A stretch of DNA of 31,497 nucleotides from CAYGTS01 sp964352905. Its GTDB lineage: Bacteria; Pseudomonadota; Gammaproteobacteria; JAHCLG01. Position 1 is the first letter of the stretch. Each line of letters opens with the position of its first letter. The stretch is taken from contig CAYGTS010000010.1 in assembly GCA_964352905.1 (NCBI GenBank), forward strand, positions 1 to 31,497. The letters are read 5' to 3'. The notes beneath the pieces were generated by a model. It saw only the letters and a list, made by a program, of their open reading frames with translations, was not told where the DNA came from and did no database searches. A program made the translations under genes and the position numbers. This document shows, piece after piece, positions 1 through 7,560 of this stretch.

Positions 1-6
1 GTGAGA

Positions 7-50
7 TTGCCCAAATATGGCTGTTCCCAGCTACAGCGGAATTACTGGCC
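7..50 (+). repeat. Diverged right-end remnant of the GTAAC-type MITE family
   Basis: The stretch contains GCCCAAATATGG, then GTTCCCA, then CTACAG in the same order and spacing as the right end of the long MITE at the window's far end (read on the opposite strand). The terminal GAATAGTTAC is degraded to GGAATTACT. It lies upstream of dxs, near or inside the 3' end of a gene whose body is outside the window. A reading frame open from base 3 ends with TAG at 84-86 and would run through it, but the tail is not recognisable as any product. Confidence 0.45.
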
Positions 51-125
51 AAGCAAACACAGCACTTGCAACTATTGTTCAGATAGCTCATCATTAGCCA
101 CTTTAAGAATGAACAGCATAAGCAC

Positions 126-1994
126 GTGAAGCATTATCCATTACTCGACCCAATCGATAATCCGCAAGATCTGAAGCAATTGACTGAAGATCAATTGCCG
201 CTATTATGTGAAGAAATTCGCCAATTTATGCTTGATACACTCAATACTTGCGGTGGTCATTTTGGTGCAAGCATGGGGGCTACTGAACTAACAGTTGCGC
301 TGCATTATGTTTTCAATACACCACAAGATAATTTAGTTTGGGATGTTGGGCACCAAGCCTATATTCATAAAATGCTTACCGGGCGCAAACAGCGCTTAGG
401 CAGTATTCGCCAAACCCATGGCTTGGCACCTTTTCCTAAACTAGATGAATCAGAATACGATTGTTTTGGTGTAGGCCATTCCTCAACTTCGATCAGTGCC
501 GCACTCGGCATGGCGGTTGCTAATAAATTAGATCACAAACCGTATAAATCAATTGCCGTAATTGGCGATGGTGCCATGACTGCGGGCATGGCGTTTGAAG
601 CGCTTAATCATGCCGGTGATTTAAATGCTGATTTGTTAGTCATTTTAAATGACAATGAAATGTCAATATCAGGCAATGTTGGTGCCTTATCCAATTATTT
701 TGCGCGCATGATTTCGGGTTCTACTTATGGCAAATTGCGCGAAGGTGGTAAAAAAGTATTACAAGTCATGCCTGAAAAAATGCGTGATTTTGTAAAATAC
801 ACTGAAACGCAAATGAAAGATATTATGCGCTTAGGCATTACGCATGGATCGTTTTTTGAAGAGTTAGGTTTTAATTATATTGGCCCAATTGATGGTCATG
901 ATCTAACTGTATTAATCCCAACCTTACGCAATTTACAACAGCGCACCGGCCCACACCTATTGCATATCGTCACCAAAAAAGGCAAAGGCTACGATCCAGC
1001 TGAATCCGATCCCATCGGATATCATGCAGTAAAACCTGGTTTTTATAATGCAACAAAAGAAAAAATTGCACCCCCAAAAACATTAACCTACTCCAATATT
1101 TTTGGGCAATGGTTATGTGAAATCGCAGATCACGATCAAGCAGTGATTGGTATCACACCTGCCATGCGTGAAGGATCAGATTTAATTGAATTTTCACAAC
1201 GTTTCCCCGATCGTTATTTTGATGTTGCGATTGCAGAGCAGCATGCCGTAACGTTTGCTGCAGGACTCGCACAAGCCGGTAAAAAACCGGTGGTCGCGAT
1301 TTATTCTTCTTTTTTACAGCGCGCTTATGATCAATTAATTCACGATGTTGCGATTCAAAACTTGCCTGTTTTATTTGCCATCGATCGCGCAGGTATTGTT
1401 GGCGGAGATGGCAGCACACATAACGGGGTCTTTGATTTAAGCTTTTTACGCTGCATTCCTAACTTAACGATTATGGCACCCGCCGATGAAAATGAAATGC
1501 GGCATATGCTTTATACCGGGTTATTACAAGCGGCTCCTGTGGCCGTGCGTTATCCACGCGGTAACATTACCGGTGTTAAAATCGATGATACCTTGCACGC
1601 CTACCCGATTGGCAAAGCAGAATGTCGCCGCCAAGGAGAAAATGTTGCCATTCTTGCCTTTGGTGCCATGGTTAATCCTTGCCAAGCTGTAGCCAATGAA
1701 ATGAATACCAGTTTAGTGAATATGCGTTTTGTAAAACCACTGGATGAAAGCATGATTATTAACATGGCAAAATCACACCAATTAATCGTAACCGTAGAAG
1801 AAAATGCATTAGCTGGTGGTGCAGGATCAGCAGTTAATGAAGTACTGCTTAAAAATAATTTAAAAACCGACTGCATTAATTTAGGTATTGGCGATCACTT
1901 TGTTGAACACGGTGATCCAGAAACATTACTTGCTAGTTGTGGCTTAACGGCGGATAAGATAAAGGCAACTATACTCAAAGTGATTAGAACTTAG
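126..1994 (+). CDS. dxs: 1-deoxy-D-xylulose-5-phosphate synthase
   Basis: DXS condenses pyruvate and glyceraldehyde-3-phosphate with thiamine diphosphate to make DXP, the first step of the MEP isoprenoid pathway, in the cytoplasm. The 622 residues match the family's usual length (about 620). The N-terminal YPLL..I..P.DLK.L opening, DVGHQAY (73-79), the TPP/Mg motif GDGAMTAG (147-154) with NDN (175-177), and IAEQHAV with the catalytic Glu at 371 are all present, followed by the transketolase pyrimidine-binding and C-terminal domains. The start is GTG at 126. An ATG at 109 is out of frame, and the family N-terminus begins exactly here. No strong Shine-Dalgarno is visible. The gene ends in a 4-base convergent overlap with the RES toxin gene, so the two stop codons interlock and there is no room for a terminator between them. 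Confidence 0.97.
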   Translation: MKHYPLLDPIDNPQDLKQLTEDQLPLLCEEIRQFMLDTLNTCGGHFGASMGATELTVALHYVFNTPQDNLVWDVGHQAYIHKMLTGRKQRLGSIRQTHGLAPFPKLDESEYDCFGVGHSSTSISAALGMAVANKLDHKPYKSIAVIGDGAMTAGMAFEALNHAGDLNADLLVILNDNEMSISGNVGALSNYFARMISGSTYGKLREGGKKVLQVMPEKMRDFVKYTETQMKDIMRLGITHGSFFEELGFNYIGPIDGHDLTVLIPTLRNLQQRTGPHLLHIVTKKGKGYDPAESDPIGYHAVKPGFYNATKEKIAPPKTLTYSNIFGQWLCEIADHDQAVIGITPAMREGSDLIEFSQRFPDRYFDVAIAEQHAVTFAAGLAQAGKKPVVAIYSSFLQRAYDQLIHDVAIQNLPVLFAIDRAGIVGGDGSTHNGVFDLSFLRCIPNLTIMAPADENEMRHMLYTGLLQAAPVAVRYPRGNITGVKIDDTLHAYPIGKAECRRQGENVAILAFGAMVNPCQAVANEMNTSLVNMRFVKPLDESMIINMAKSHQLIVTVEENALAGGAGSAVNEVLLKNNLKTDCINLGIGDHFVEHGDPETLLASCGLTADKIKATILKVIRT

Positions 1995-2761
1995 GTATAT
2001 TTGTAACTGTTTATCCATTCTGGTGAAATGGTTAAAAGCCCATCCTTCGAAAACTCATCCGCTGAAAAATTAACCTGCTCTAGGGTTGATTGGCAGGTAA
2101 AATCTACAGTTAATTTACTTGCCATGCATTGCCAAGTATGAAAATTAAAAGCATATTGCCCCTCTTTTTTACAAAACACATGTTGTGTAAAAGCAGCAAT
2201 ATTTTTACTAAGCTTTGGGGAACGAGATGAAAAATAAATAAATGCTTCTACATTGGCTTCGCGCATCGCTGATCCTAGTTGTTGGCTTGCTGTATAATTA
2301 TCTGGTGCTGAGATTTGCTGTTGATATTCAGAAAAAGGGCTAGCACATAAATCAATTCCTTTATTTGTCTTGAGCAACGCTTGAAAAGCAGTTAATGCAA
2401 CATGAATATATTTTAAATCAGCAACCGTGTCATGTAAGAACAACAATCGGTAATAGGCTATTTCTGCTAGAGCCGTTGTGATTTCTAATGAGCCATACCA
2501 TAAACTTGGTTCAAATTTTCTGCCAAAACGTGAACCATATTTTAAAGGAGGGTAGCGAAAAGGCGTAAATATTAAATAATGTGTATTTGTCTCAATACGC
2601 GGTTTTGCTGATTCTAGCATGTCTTCTAATATTTCATATTCTGCAATTGTATCAACTAAATCTCGTGATGTTAAAATCGATTGTGATTCAACAATGCGCC
2701 AAGGCTTTGCATGAATCTTAATAAAATATTTGCTAGCGTAACACTGCTGCCAAATTTTCAT
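1991..2761 (-). CDS. RES-domain toxin (NAD+-degrading, MbcT-type)
   Basis: A 256-residue protein with a RES domain. Family knowledge: RES toxins such as MbcT and its relatives cleave or phosphorolyse NAD+ and are neutralised by Xre/DUF2384 antitoxins. Visible features are WRIV near residue 21, a FRYPP...GSRFG block (68-80, conserved Arg78), WYGS (88-91) leading to Glu100 in the TTALAE helix, and a C-terminal RSP..SKNIAAF segment corresponding to the family's Ser/Asn-containing region. The start ATG overlaps the antitoxin stop (ATGA), so translation is coupled and the antitoxin is made first. The gene is intact, and its 3' end converges on dxs with a 4-base overlap. Substrate choice (NAD+ phosphorolysis versus ADP-ribosyl transfer) cannot be read from the sequence. 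Confidence 0.88.
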   Translation of the reverse strand: MKIWQQCYASKYFIKIHAKPWRIVESQSILTSRDLVDTIAEYEILEDMLESAKPRIETNTHYLIFTPFRYPPLKYGSRFGRKFEPSLWYGSLEITTALAEIAYYRLLFLHDTVADLKYIHVALTAFQALLKTNKGIDLCASPFSEYQQQISAPDNYTASQQLGSAMREANVEAFIYFSSRSPKLSKNIAAFTQHVFCKKEGQYAFNFHTWQCMASKLTVDFTCQSTLEQVNFSADEFSKDGLLTISPEWINSYKYT

Positions 2762-3141
2762 ATTTTTCCACGCATAGCATCAAGATAGTGCACGACAGCA
2801 ACTAAGCCATCAATATGTTTGATATGATCAAATGGTGATTCAGCAAAATAATGATTAAAACTCATTAACCAAGATTTTGCTTTAGCAGGATCATTACCAA
2901 CCAGTGCCGTTAAGCTTTTATAAAGTCTAATTAAAAGTAACGCTAACTCTCCTTCTTTGGTTTTTTCAGAAATGAATTTAGTTCCTTGATTTAAGCGTGA
3001 TACACTGGCTTCACTGATACCAATGATATCACTTAAGTCTTTACCCTTTAACTCATATTGCGCTGCTAGATTCAACACGGCTTTTGTTAAGACATGTTCT
3101 CTCTCAGCACGATGTTCTTTTAAATTATCAGGCTTTCTCAC
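2758..3141 (-). CDS. Xre/MbcA/ParS-family antitoxin (DUF2384)
   Basis: A 127-residue antitoxin partner of the RES toxin. Residues about 20-58 form an Xre-like helix-turn-helix (DLSDIIGISEASVSRL, 35-50), and residues about 76-127 are the DUF2384 toxin-binding domain (LVGNDPAKAKSWL, FAESPFDHI, then a terminal VVHYLDAMRG). The start is GTG at 3141 with GAGGG about 8 bases upstream. An excellent sigma-70 promoter and an inverted repeat lie immediately upstream, which fits autorepression by the antitoxin or the toxin-antitoxin complex as known for this family. The 4-base overlap with the toxin makes a two-gene operon. The identification rests on both the domain pattern and the partner gene. Confidence 0.9.
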   Translation of the reverse strand: MRKPDNLKEHRAEREHVLTKAVLNLAAQYELKGKDLSDIIGISEASVSRLNQGTKFISEKTKEGELALLLIRLYKSLTALVGNDPAKAKSWLMSFNHYFAESPFDHIKHIDGLVAVVHYLDAMRGKI

Positions 3142-3159
3142 GTTATGCCCTCCTCTTTT

Positions 3160-3191
3160 ATTTGAAATTATAGCAGTATTTTATTTCAAAT
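3160..3191. promoter_or_regulatory. Inverted-repeat operator of the RES/Xre operon
   Basis: A perfect 9-bp inverted repeat, ATTTGAAAT at 3160-3168 and ATTTCAAAT at 3183-3191, is separated by 14 bp. One arm touches the -10 element of the antitoxin promoter and the other lies in the -10/-35 spacer. This is the expected place for an autorepressor. Binding by the Xre antitoxin is inferred, not shown. Confidence 0.65.
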
Positions 3192-3195
3192 GCAA
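3167..3195 (-). promoter_or_regulatory. Sigma-70 promoter of the antitoxin-toxin operon
   Basis: On the minus strand, TTGCAT (3195-3190) is followed after exactly 17 bp by a consensus TATAAT (3172-3167). The predicted transcript starts about 20 bases before the GTG start at 3141, leaving just enough leader for the GAGGG ribosome-binding site. Confidence 0.75.
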
Positions 3196-3220
3196 GAAAG
3201 CTCAATCAGAAAGTTAGGAC

Positions 3221-3249
3221 TTGTATAGCTTAAAATTTTCCCCTATAGT
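3221..3249 (+). promoter_or_regulatory. Sigma-70 promoter of hemL
   Basis: TTGTAT (3221-3226), a 17-bp spacer and TATAGT (3244-3249) lie 30 bp before the hemL ATG. The leader would be about 23 nt and carries no evident Shine-Dalgarno sequence. The promoter is back-to-back with the toxin-antitoxin promoter. Confidence 0.6.
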
Positions 3250-3278
3250 GCGGCTTTAACAATACTAAACTTTCAATC

Positions 3279-4565
3279 ATGATTACCACTTCCCAAGATT
3301 TATTCGCCCAAGCCCAGCAATTCATTGTTGGTGGGGTTAACTCCCCCGTACGTGCCTTTACAAGTGTTGATAGTCAGCCCGTTTTCATCGATCGGGGTGA
3401 AGGAGCTTACCTTTACGATGTTGAAGGTAAGCGCTATCTTGATTATGTTGGTTCATGGGGCCCTTTAATTCTTGGGCACGCTCATCCACAAGTGGTTGCC
3501 GCAATCTGCGAAACAGCGGCAAAAGGATCAAGTTTTGGCGCACCAACACAACTTGAAATTGATTTGGCTGCCAAAGTTTGCGAACTAATGCCCTCGATTG
3601 AACGCATACGCATGGTGAATTCGGGTACCGAAGCTGCCATGACTGCAATTCGCCTAGCACGTGGATTTACCGGCAAAAATAAAATCGTGAAATTTATTGG
3701 CTGTTACCATGGCCATTATGATCCCTTGTTAGTCAAAGCCGGTTCGGGCGGTTTAACCTTAGGCCTGCCGGATTCCAAAGGTGTTACACCAGCCCTGGCT
3801 GCCGATACACTGTTGGCCGACTACAATAATTTAGATCAAGTTGCACAATTATTTGAAGACTTCGCAAATGAAATTGCCGCGATCATTGTGGAACCGGTTG
3901 CGGGTAACATGAATTGCGTATTACCGGTACCTGGCTTTTTGCAAGGTTTACGCGAGTTGTGTCATACCCATAATAGTTTGCTGATTTTTGATGAAGTCAT
4001 GACAGGGTTTCGTGTTGCACTCGGTGGTGCACAACAACGCTTTAATATAAAGCCTGATTTAACGATGCTGGGTAAAGTCATTGGTGGCGGTTTGCCGGTT
4101 GCTGCAGTCGGCGGTAAAAAAGAAATTATGGAATTTTTAGCACCATTAGGCCCTGTCTATCAAGCCGGTACTTTATCAGGCAATCCACTCGCTATGGCCG
4201 CTGGTCTTACCACGTTAAATCTGATCAGTGAAACTGGTTTTTATAATGACCTAGAAAATAACACAAGAACATTGACTGAAGGCATTCAACAACTTGCGCA
4301 GCAACATAAGGTTGCTTTACAAACCACACAAATTGGCGGCATGTTTGGTTTATTTTTTACTAGCACCGAGAATTTAACAAATTTACGGCAAGTGCAAACC
4401 TGCAATCTCAATCGCTTTAAACAATTTTTCAACTTAATGCTACAAAACGGTATTTATCTGGCACCTTCGGCCTATGAGGTTGGTTTTGTATCTAGCGCGC
4501 ATAGCAGTGATGATATTAATACGACGTTAACTAGTATTGATCAAATATTCAAACAACTTGCTTAA
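3279..4565 (+). CDS. hemL: Glutamate-1-semialdehyde 2,1-aminomutase
   Basis: HemL is a PLP enzyme that isomerises glutamate-1-semialdehyde to 5-aminolevulinate, completing the C5 route into heme synthesis. The 428 residues match the family length (about 426). The N-terminus has the characteristic GGVNSPVRAF, followed by GSWGPLILGHAHP, NSGTEAAMTAIRLARG and FDEVMTGFR. The PLP-binding lysine is Lys266 in LGKVIGGGLP. The ATG at 3279 follows a good promoter although the leader has no clear ribosome-binding site. The PfkB-family kinase starts only 24 bases after the stop, so the two genes are probably cotranscribed. The gene looks complete and ordinary. Confidence 0.97.
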   Translation: MITTSQDLFAQAQQFIVGGVNSPVRAFTSVDSQPVFIDRGEGAYLYDVEGKRYLDYVGSWGPLILGHAHPQVVAAICETAAKGSSFGAPTQLEIDLAAKVCELMPSIERIRMVNSGTEAAMTAIRLARGFTGKNKIVKFIGCYHGHYDPLLVKAGSGGLTLGLPDSKGVTPALAADTLLADYNNLDQVAQLFEDFANEIAAIIVEPVAGNMNCVLPVPGFLQGLRELCHTHNSLLIFDEVMTGFRVALGGAQQRFNIKPDLTMLGKVIGGGLPVAAVGGKKEIMEFLAPLGPVYQAGTLSGNPLAMAAGLTTLNLISETGFYNDLENNTRTLTEGIQQLAQQHKVALQTTQIGGMFGLFFTSTENLTNLRQVQTCNLNRFKQFFNLMLQNGIYLAPSAYEVGFVSSAHSSDDINTTLTSIDQIFKQLA

Positions 4566-4589
4566 TTTCATAGAATAAGGGGCATCATC

Positions 4590-5606
4590 ATGAAACCGTA
4601 CGATATTTGTGTGATTGGCAACGCCTTACTCGATATCGATATTGAAGTATCACAAGAAACGATTGATCGCCTTAAAATTCAAAAAGGTGTTATGACCTTA
4701 ATTAATGCAGAACGCGAACGTGAATTATTAGAAGAACTGGCCGGCATTAAGCATGAAAAAGCCTGTGGCGGTTCAGCTGCCAATACCGCGGTTATTATGA
4801 GCCAATTAGGCAGTAACGTTTTTTATTCGTGTAAAGTCGCCAATGATGAAGCCGGTGATTATTTTTTAAATGATTTATTAACCTATGGTGTTGCTACCAA
4901 TTTAACTGGGCTCGTTAGAACGGCGGGTATTACCGGTAAATGCCTGGCTATGATCACACCCGATGCTGATCGTACCATGAATACATTTTTAGGTGTCACG
5001 GAACATTTTTCCGTGAATGAATTAAATTTAGCCGCAATTGCTAATTCAAGCTATCTTTATATTGAAGGTTATTTAGTTGCCACACCGAGCGCCTTTGAAG
5101 CCGCATTGCTTGCTGCCAAAACCGCTAAAGAAAATAATACCAAAATTGCGTTGTCATTATCTGATCCTAATATGATCACCTATTTTAGAGAGCAATTCAC
5201 TCAGCTCATCGAGATTGGCGTTGAACTATTGTTTTGTAATAAAGATGAAGCCCTATTATATACCCAACAAACGGATATATTGGGTGCACAATCCGTTTTA
5301 AAAAAATTCGCGCAGCAATTTATTATCACTTTAAGTGATAAAGGTTCAATTGTTTATAATGGCTCGCAAACATTTAATATTGCGGCGTATGAAACGCATG
5401 CGGTTGATACCACCGGTGCCGGTGATATTTTTGCTGGGGCTTTTTTATATGGTTTGTTAAAGGGTTATCACCCAGCGCACGCTGCAGATATTGCGAGTCT
5501 TGCGTCATCCAAAGTGGTTGCCAGATTTGGGTCACGCTTACCGGCGCATGAGGTTAACAATATTCAACAGCATATTAATAAAGTTTTAACTGTGGCGGCA
5601 AGCTAG
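4590..5606 (+). CDS. PfkB-family sugar/nucleoside kinase (adenosine-kinase-like)
   Basis: A 338-residue ribokinase-fold kinase. It has the N-terminal GNALLDI strand, the CGGSAANTA substrate/hinge motif near residues 58-66, a GKCLAMITPDADRTMNTFLG segment typical of the adenosine-kinase-like branch, and the C-terminal DTTGAGD signature at 273-279 with the catalytic base Asp279. It probably phosphorylates a nucleoside or sugar using ATP in the cytoplasm. The exact substrate cannot be decided from sequence, and adenosine is the first guess. The AAGGGG ribosome-binding site lies about 7 bases before the ATG. It follows hemL by 24 bases, so it is likely in the same transcript. Its TAG stop lies inside the outer arm of the following palindromic repeat nest, so the repeat's insertion may have set the C-terminus. 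Confidence 0.88.
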   Translation: MKPYDICVIGNALLDIDIEVSQETIDRLKIQKGVMTLINAERERELLEELAGIKHEKACGGSAANTAVIMSQLGSNVFYSCKVANDEAGDYFLNDLLTYGVATNLTGLVRTAGITGKCLAMITPDADRTMNTFLGVTEHFSVNELNLAAIANSSYLYIEGYLVATPSAFEAALLAAKTAKENNTKIALSLSDPNMITYFREQFTQLIEIGVELLFCNKDEALLYTQQTDILGAQSVLKKFAQQFIITLSDKGSIVYNGSQTFNIAAYETHAVDTTGAGDIFAGAFLYGLLKGYHPAHAADIASLASSKVVARFGSRLPAHEVNNIQQHINKVLTVAAS

Positions 5607-5640
5607 TATCGCTTCAATTTAATTCTGACCGACTCTCCTC

Positions 5641-5692
5641 CGTCGTTGCGAGCATTGGTTCGCCCTAGGCGAACCAATGCGTGGCAATCCAG
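5641..5692 (+). repeat. REP-like palindromic unit, left copy
   Basis: CGTCGTTGCGAGC ... GTGGCAATCCAG is the common gammaproteobacterial REP-like motif. Between the halves is a perfect 13-bp stem (5652-5664 with 5668-5680) around a CTA loop. No T-tract follows, so it does not look like a rho-independent terminator. An inverted partner is at 5977-6010. Confidence 0.7.
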
Positions 5693-5762
5693 GGAAAGGA
5701 TCTCCGATCGTGAAAATTACACGGCACTTGCTATCGATTTCGCCGCATTTACAACATTATCT

Positions 5763-5940
5763 GTAACTGCTCGCCCCTTTAGCTTGCTGTTTACCAAGAA
5801 CGTTCAGATTTGGCGATAAAAATGGCGAAAATATTTTTGAGAAAGCGCAGTTTATGCGTTATAAATGAGCATTTCGATAAAAGATTTTCGCCGTTTTTAG
5901 CCCAAAGATGGACGTTCCCCGCTACGGAGTGAGCAGTTAC
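5763..5940. mobile_element. 178-bp MITE with perfect 10-bp ends and 8-bp target duplication
   Basis: The ends are GTAACTGCTC and GAGCAGTTAC (perfect inverted repeat). It is flanked on both sides by CATTATCT (5755-5762 and 5941-5948), an exact 8-bp direct repeat. The internal region carries the family core GAACGTTCAGATTTGGCG and a long stem (GGCGAAAAT at 5824-5832 with ATTTTCGCC at 5884-5892). There is no transposase gene, so it is non-autonomous. Ends starting GTAA plus an 8-bp duplication match IS66-family behaviour, so an IS66 transposase acting in trans is inferred. Confidence 0.85.
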
Positions 5941-5976
5941 CATTATCTTTATCATCACGCTCACTGCCACTCGCCT

Positions 5977-6010
5977 CTGGATTGCCACGCGCTTCGCGCT
6001 CGCAATGACG
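5977..6010 (-). repeat. REP-like palindromic unit, right copy
   Basis: CTGGATTGCCACGCG ... GCAATGACG is the inverted counterpart of the unit at 5641-5692, with a GCGCTTCGCGC hairpin centre. Together the two units form a REP pair that brackets the 178-bp MITE. Confidence 0.7.
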
Positions 6011-6070
6011 ATATGCTATCGGTCAGAATTGAATTGAAACGGTACTAGCAAAGTCTGTCGGTGCGACACC

Positions 6071-7504
6071 TTAACCTTTATCAATCAACAGCTGACAAAT
6101 TTTATCTTCAATATGTTGATAGCGCCGTGCTTTACTGGTGAAACCATTAACCATAATCGAAAAAGCTAAAACATTATTTCGGTTCGTTGTAATATAACCT
6201 GACAACGTAGAAACCGATCGCATGGTGCCAGTTTTAGCGCGCACTCTACCAATATAGAGTTTACGATACAAACGACCAATTAAGGTGCCATCTTCACCTG
6301 CAATGGGCAAAGCGGGAATCACCGTTTCGCGTAAGTCTGGATTATGATAAATCGCGGTTAACAATTTAATAAAATCATCTGGTGATATAAAATCATAACG
6401 CGAGCCACCGGCACCATCAAAAATATTAATATGCTTGAAATTTAAACCTGCATTTTTTGCAAGGATTGCTTCAACCGCCTTACGGCTATTTTGCCAAGTA
6501 CCGGTTGTTTTAAAATAATCTGTGCCTATAGTTTTAAAGAAAGCATCTGCATAAAGATTATCTGATTCTTTCAGCATTTTTTTCAGTAGTACAGCAAGTG
6601 GCTTTGATTGGTGTGCAGCGAGTTCAATTAAATTGGGCTTCAGTGAACCTGAGATTACCTTGCCAGAAATAGCAATTCTATTGTCTTTTAAATACAGTTT
6701 AATTAATTCTTTACCATATAAAATAGGATTTTTAATCGCAATGCTAAGATACCTGCGTTTTTGGGCTTGGGGCATGCAGCCTGAAAGCGTGTAATGATTA
6801 GCCAGGCTTGCCTTTAAATCGAGTGCGCAATCACGATTATAGTGTGCCGTCGTTGTGGTATTATTAATAAATTTAATTAATGTTTGTGGTTGGTGTGAAA
6901 AAATATTGGCAACGTGTCCTAATTTAGGACTGGGTCTAACTTCTGCATTAAAACAATTATGATCAAGAATAATCGAACTCACCGGTGCTGAAAAACAGGT
7001 ATTTTCATCATCCCACATCCAGCCAGGCCCATAAAATTTTGGCCCAAAACTGTTCGCAACAATGTAAATGTTACCATCAATTTTGCTAATACCTTGTTTG
7101 CGTAAGCTAGCAATTAATTGGTAGAGATCACGTTTGTCTAAGCTTGGATCACCTGAAAAATTAAAGTAAACATTGCCTCTTAAAACACCTTTTTCAATTC
7201 TCTTGTTAGTGGCCAAAATGCTGGTCGTATAGCGATAATCTTTGCCTAATTGTATTACTGCTGCCACAGCCGTAAGTAATTTCATGTTACTAGCTGGCAT
7301 AAATAATTTTTGATCATTCATGGCCGCTAATACTGCATTATTTTTTAAATCAATCACCTTAACACCAACATGCGCATACTGATAGCGTTGCAAAAGCGTA
7401 TTGATTTTTTGATCAAAAGCAGTAGTAGCAGGTTGCTCATGAAATTGCGCAACGGCAGTGCAACCAAAAAAAACCAATAACAATAACAACAGAGTTCGCA
7501 GCAT
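6071..7504 (-). CDS. dacB: D-alanyl-D-alanine carboxypeptidase/endopeptidase (PBP4, peptidase S13)
   Basis: A periplasmic low-molecular-weight penicillin-binding protein that trims or cleaves peptidoglycan cross-links. Its 477 residues equal the usual DacB length. A hydrophobic signal peptide spans residues 1-19, with likely cleavage after AVA. FFGC at 12-15 is a poor lipobox, so a lipoprotein is less likely. The S13 catalytic triad of motifs is complete: SNMK (Ser72, Lys75), SDN (314-316) and KTG (424-426), with the FSGDPSL segment at 116-122. The start ATG has an AGGA about 11 bases upstream. It lies 56 bp downstream of the LqsR-like regulator gene on the same strand and could be cotranscribed, but a link in function is not evident. 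Confidence 0.95.
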   Translation of the reverse strand: MLRTLLLLLLVFFGCTAVAQFHEQPATTAFDQKINTLLQRYQYAHVGVKVIDLKNNAVLAAMNDQKLFMPASNMKLLTAVAAVIQLGKDYRYTTSILATNKRIEKGVLRGNVYFNFSGDPSLDKRDLYQLIASLRKQGISKIDGNIYIVANSFGPKFYGPGWMWDDENTCFSAPVSSIILDHNCFNAEVRPSPKLGHVANIFSHQPQTLIKFINNTTTTAHYNRDCALDLKASLANHYTLSGCMPQAQKRRYLSIAIKNPILYGKELIKLYLKDNRIAISGKVISGSLKPNLIELAAHQSKPLAVLLKKMLKESDNLYADAFFKTIGTDYFKTTGTWQNSRKAVEAILAKNAGLNFKHINIFDGAGGSRYDFISPDDFIKLLTAIYHNPDLRETVIPALPIAGEDGTLIGRLYRKLYIGRVRAKTGTMRSVSTLSGYITTNRNNVLAFSIMVNGFTSKARRYQHIEDKICQLLIDKG

Positions 7505-7560
7505 GGTGTCGTGTTTCCTAATTGAGAGATTATTTGGGCTATCTTATCATTTTTATTGAC

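Larger units (their letters stand above)
5602..6049. repeat. Nested palindromic repeat island (intergenic)
   Basis: The 464-bp gap between the PfkB-family kinase and dacB holds no plausible gene. It is built as concentric inverted repeats. The outer arms are 5602-5632 and 6019-6049 (31 nt, 28 matching after reverse complementing). Inside them is an inverted pair of REP-like units (5641-5692 and 5977-6010), and in the centre is a 178-bp MITE (5763-5940) with its own target duplication. The whole could fold as one long hairpin. A short frame on the minus strand (5791-5988) is an artefact of the repeat. Confidence 0.8.

Noticed and set aside
3..86. A partial open frame at the left edge as the 3' end of ispA or another gene
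   Set aside because: The 27 residues do not match the IspA C-terminus or anything I recognise, and part is repeat-derived. Not enough to call a gene.
5652..5680. A perfect 13-bp stem with a 3-nt loop as a rho-independent terminator for hemL and the PfkB-family kinase gene
   Set aside because: No T-tract follows on either strand, and the stem is the centre of a REP-like unit.
5791..5988. A 65-codon minus-strand open frame in the gap between the PfkB-family kinase and dacB
   Set aside because: It lies almost wholly inside the 178-bp MITE and REP-like repeat, has no ribosome-binding site, and its sequence is what those repeats encode by chance.
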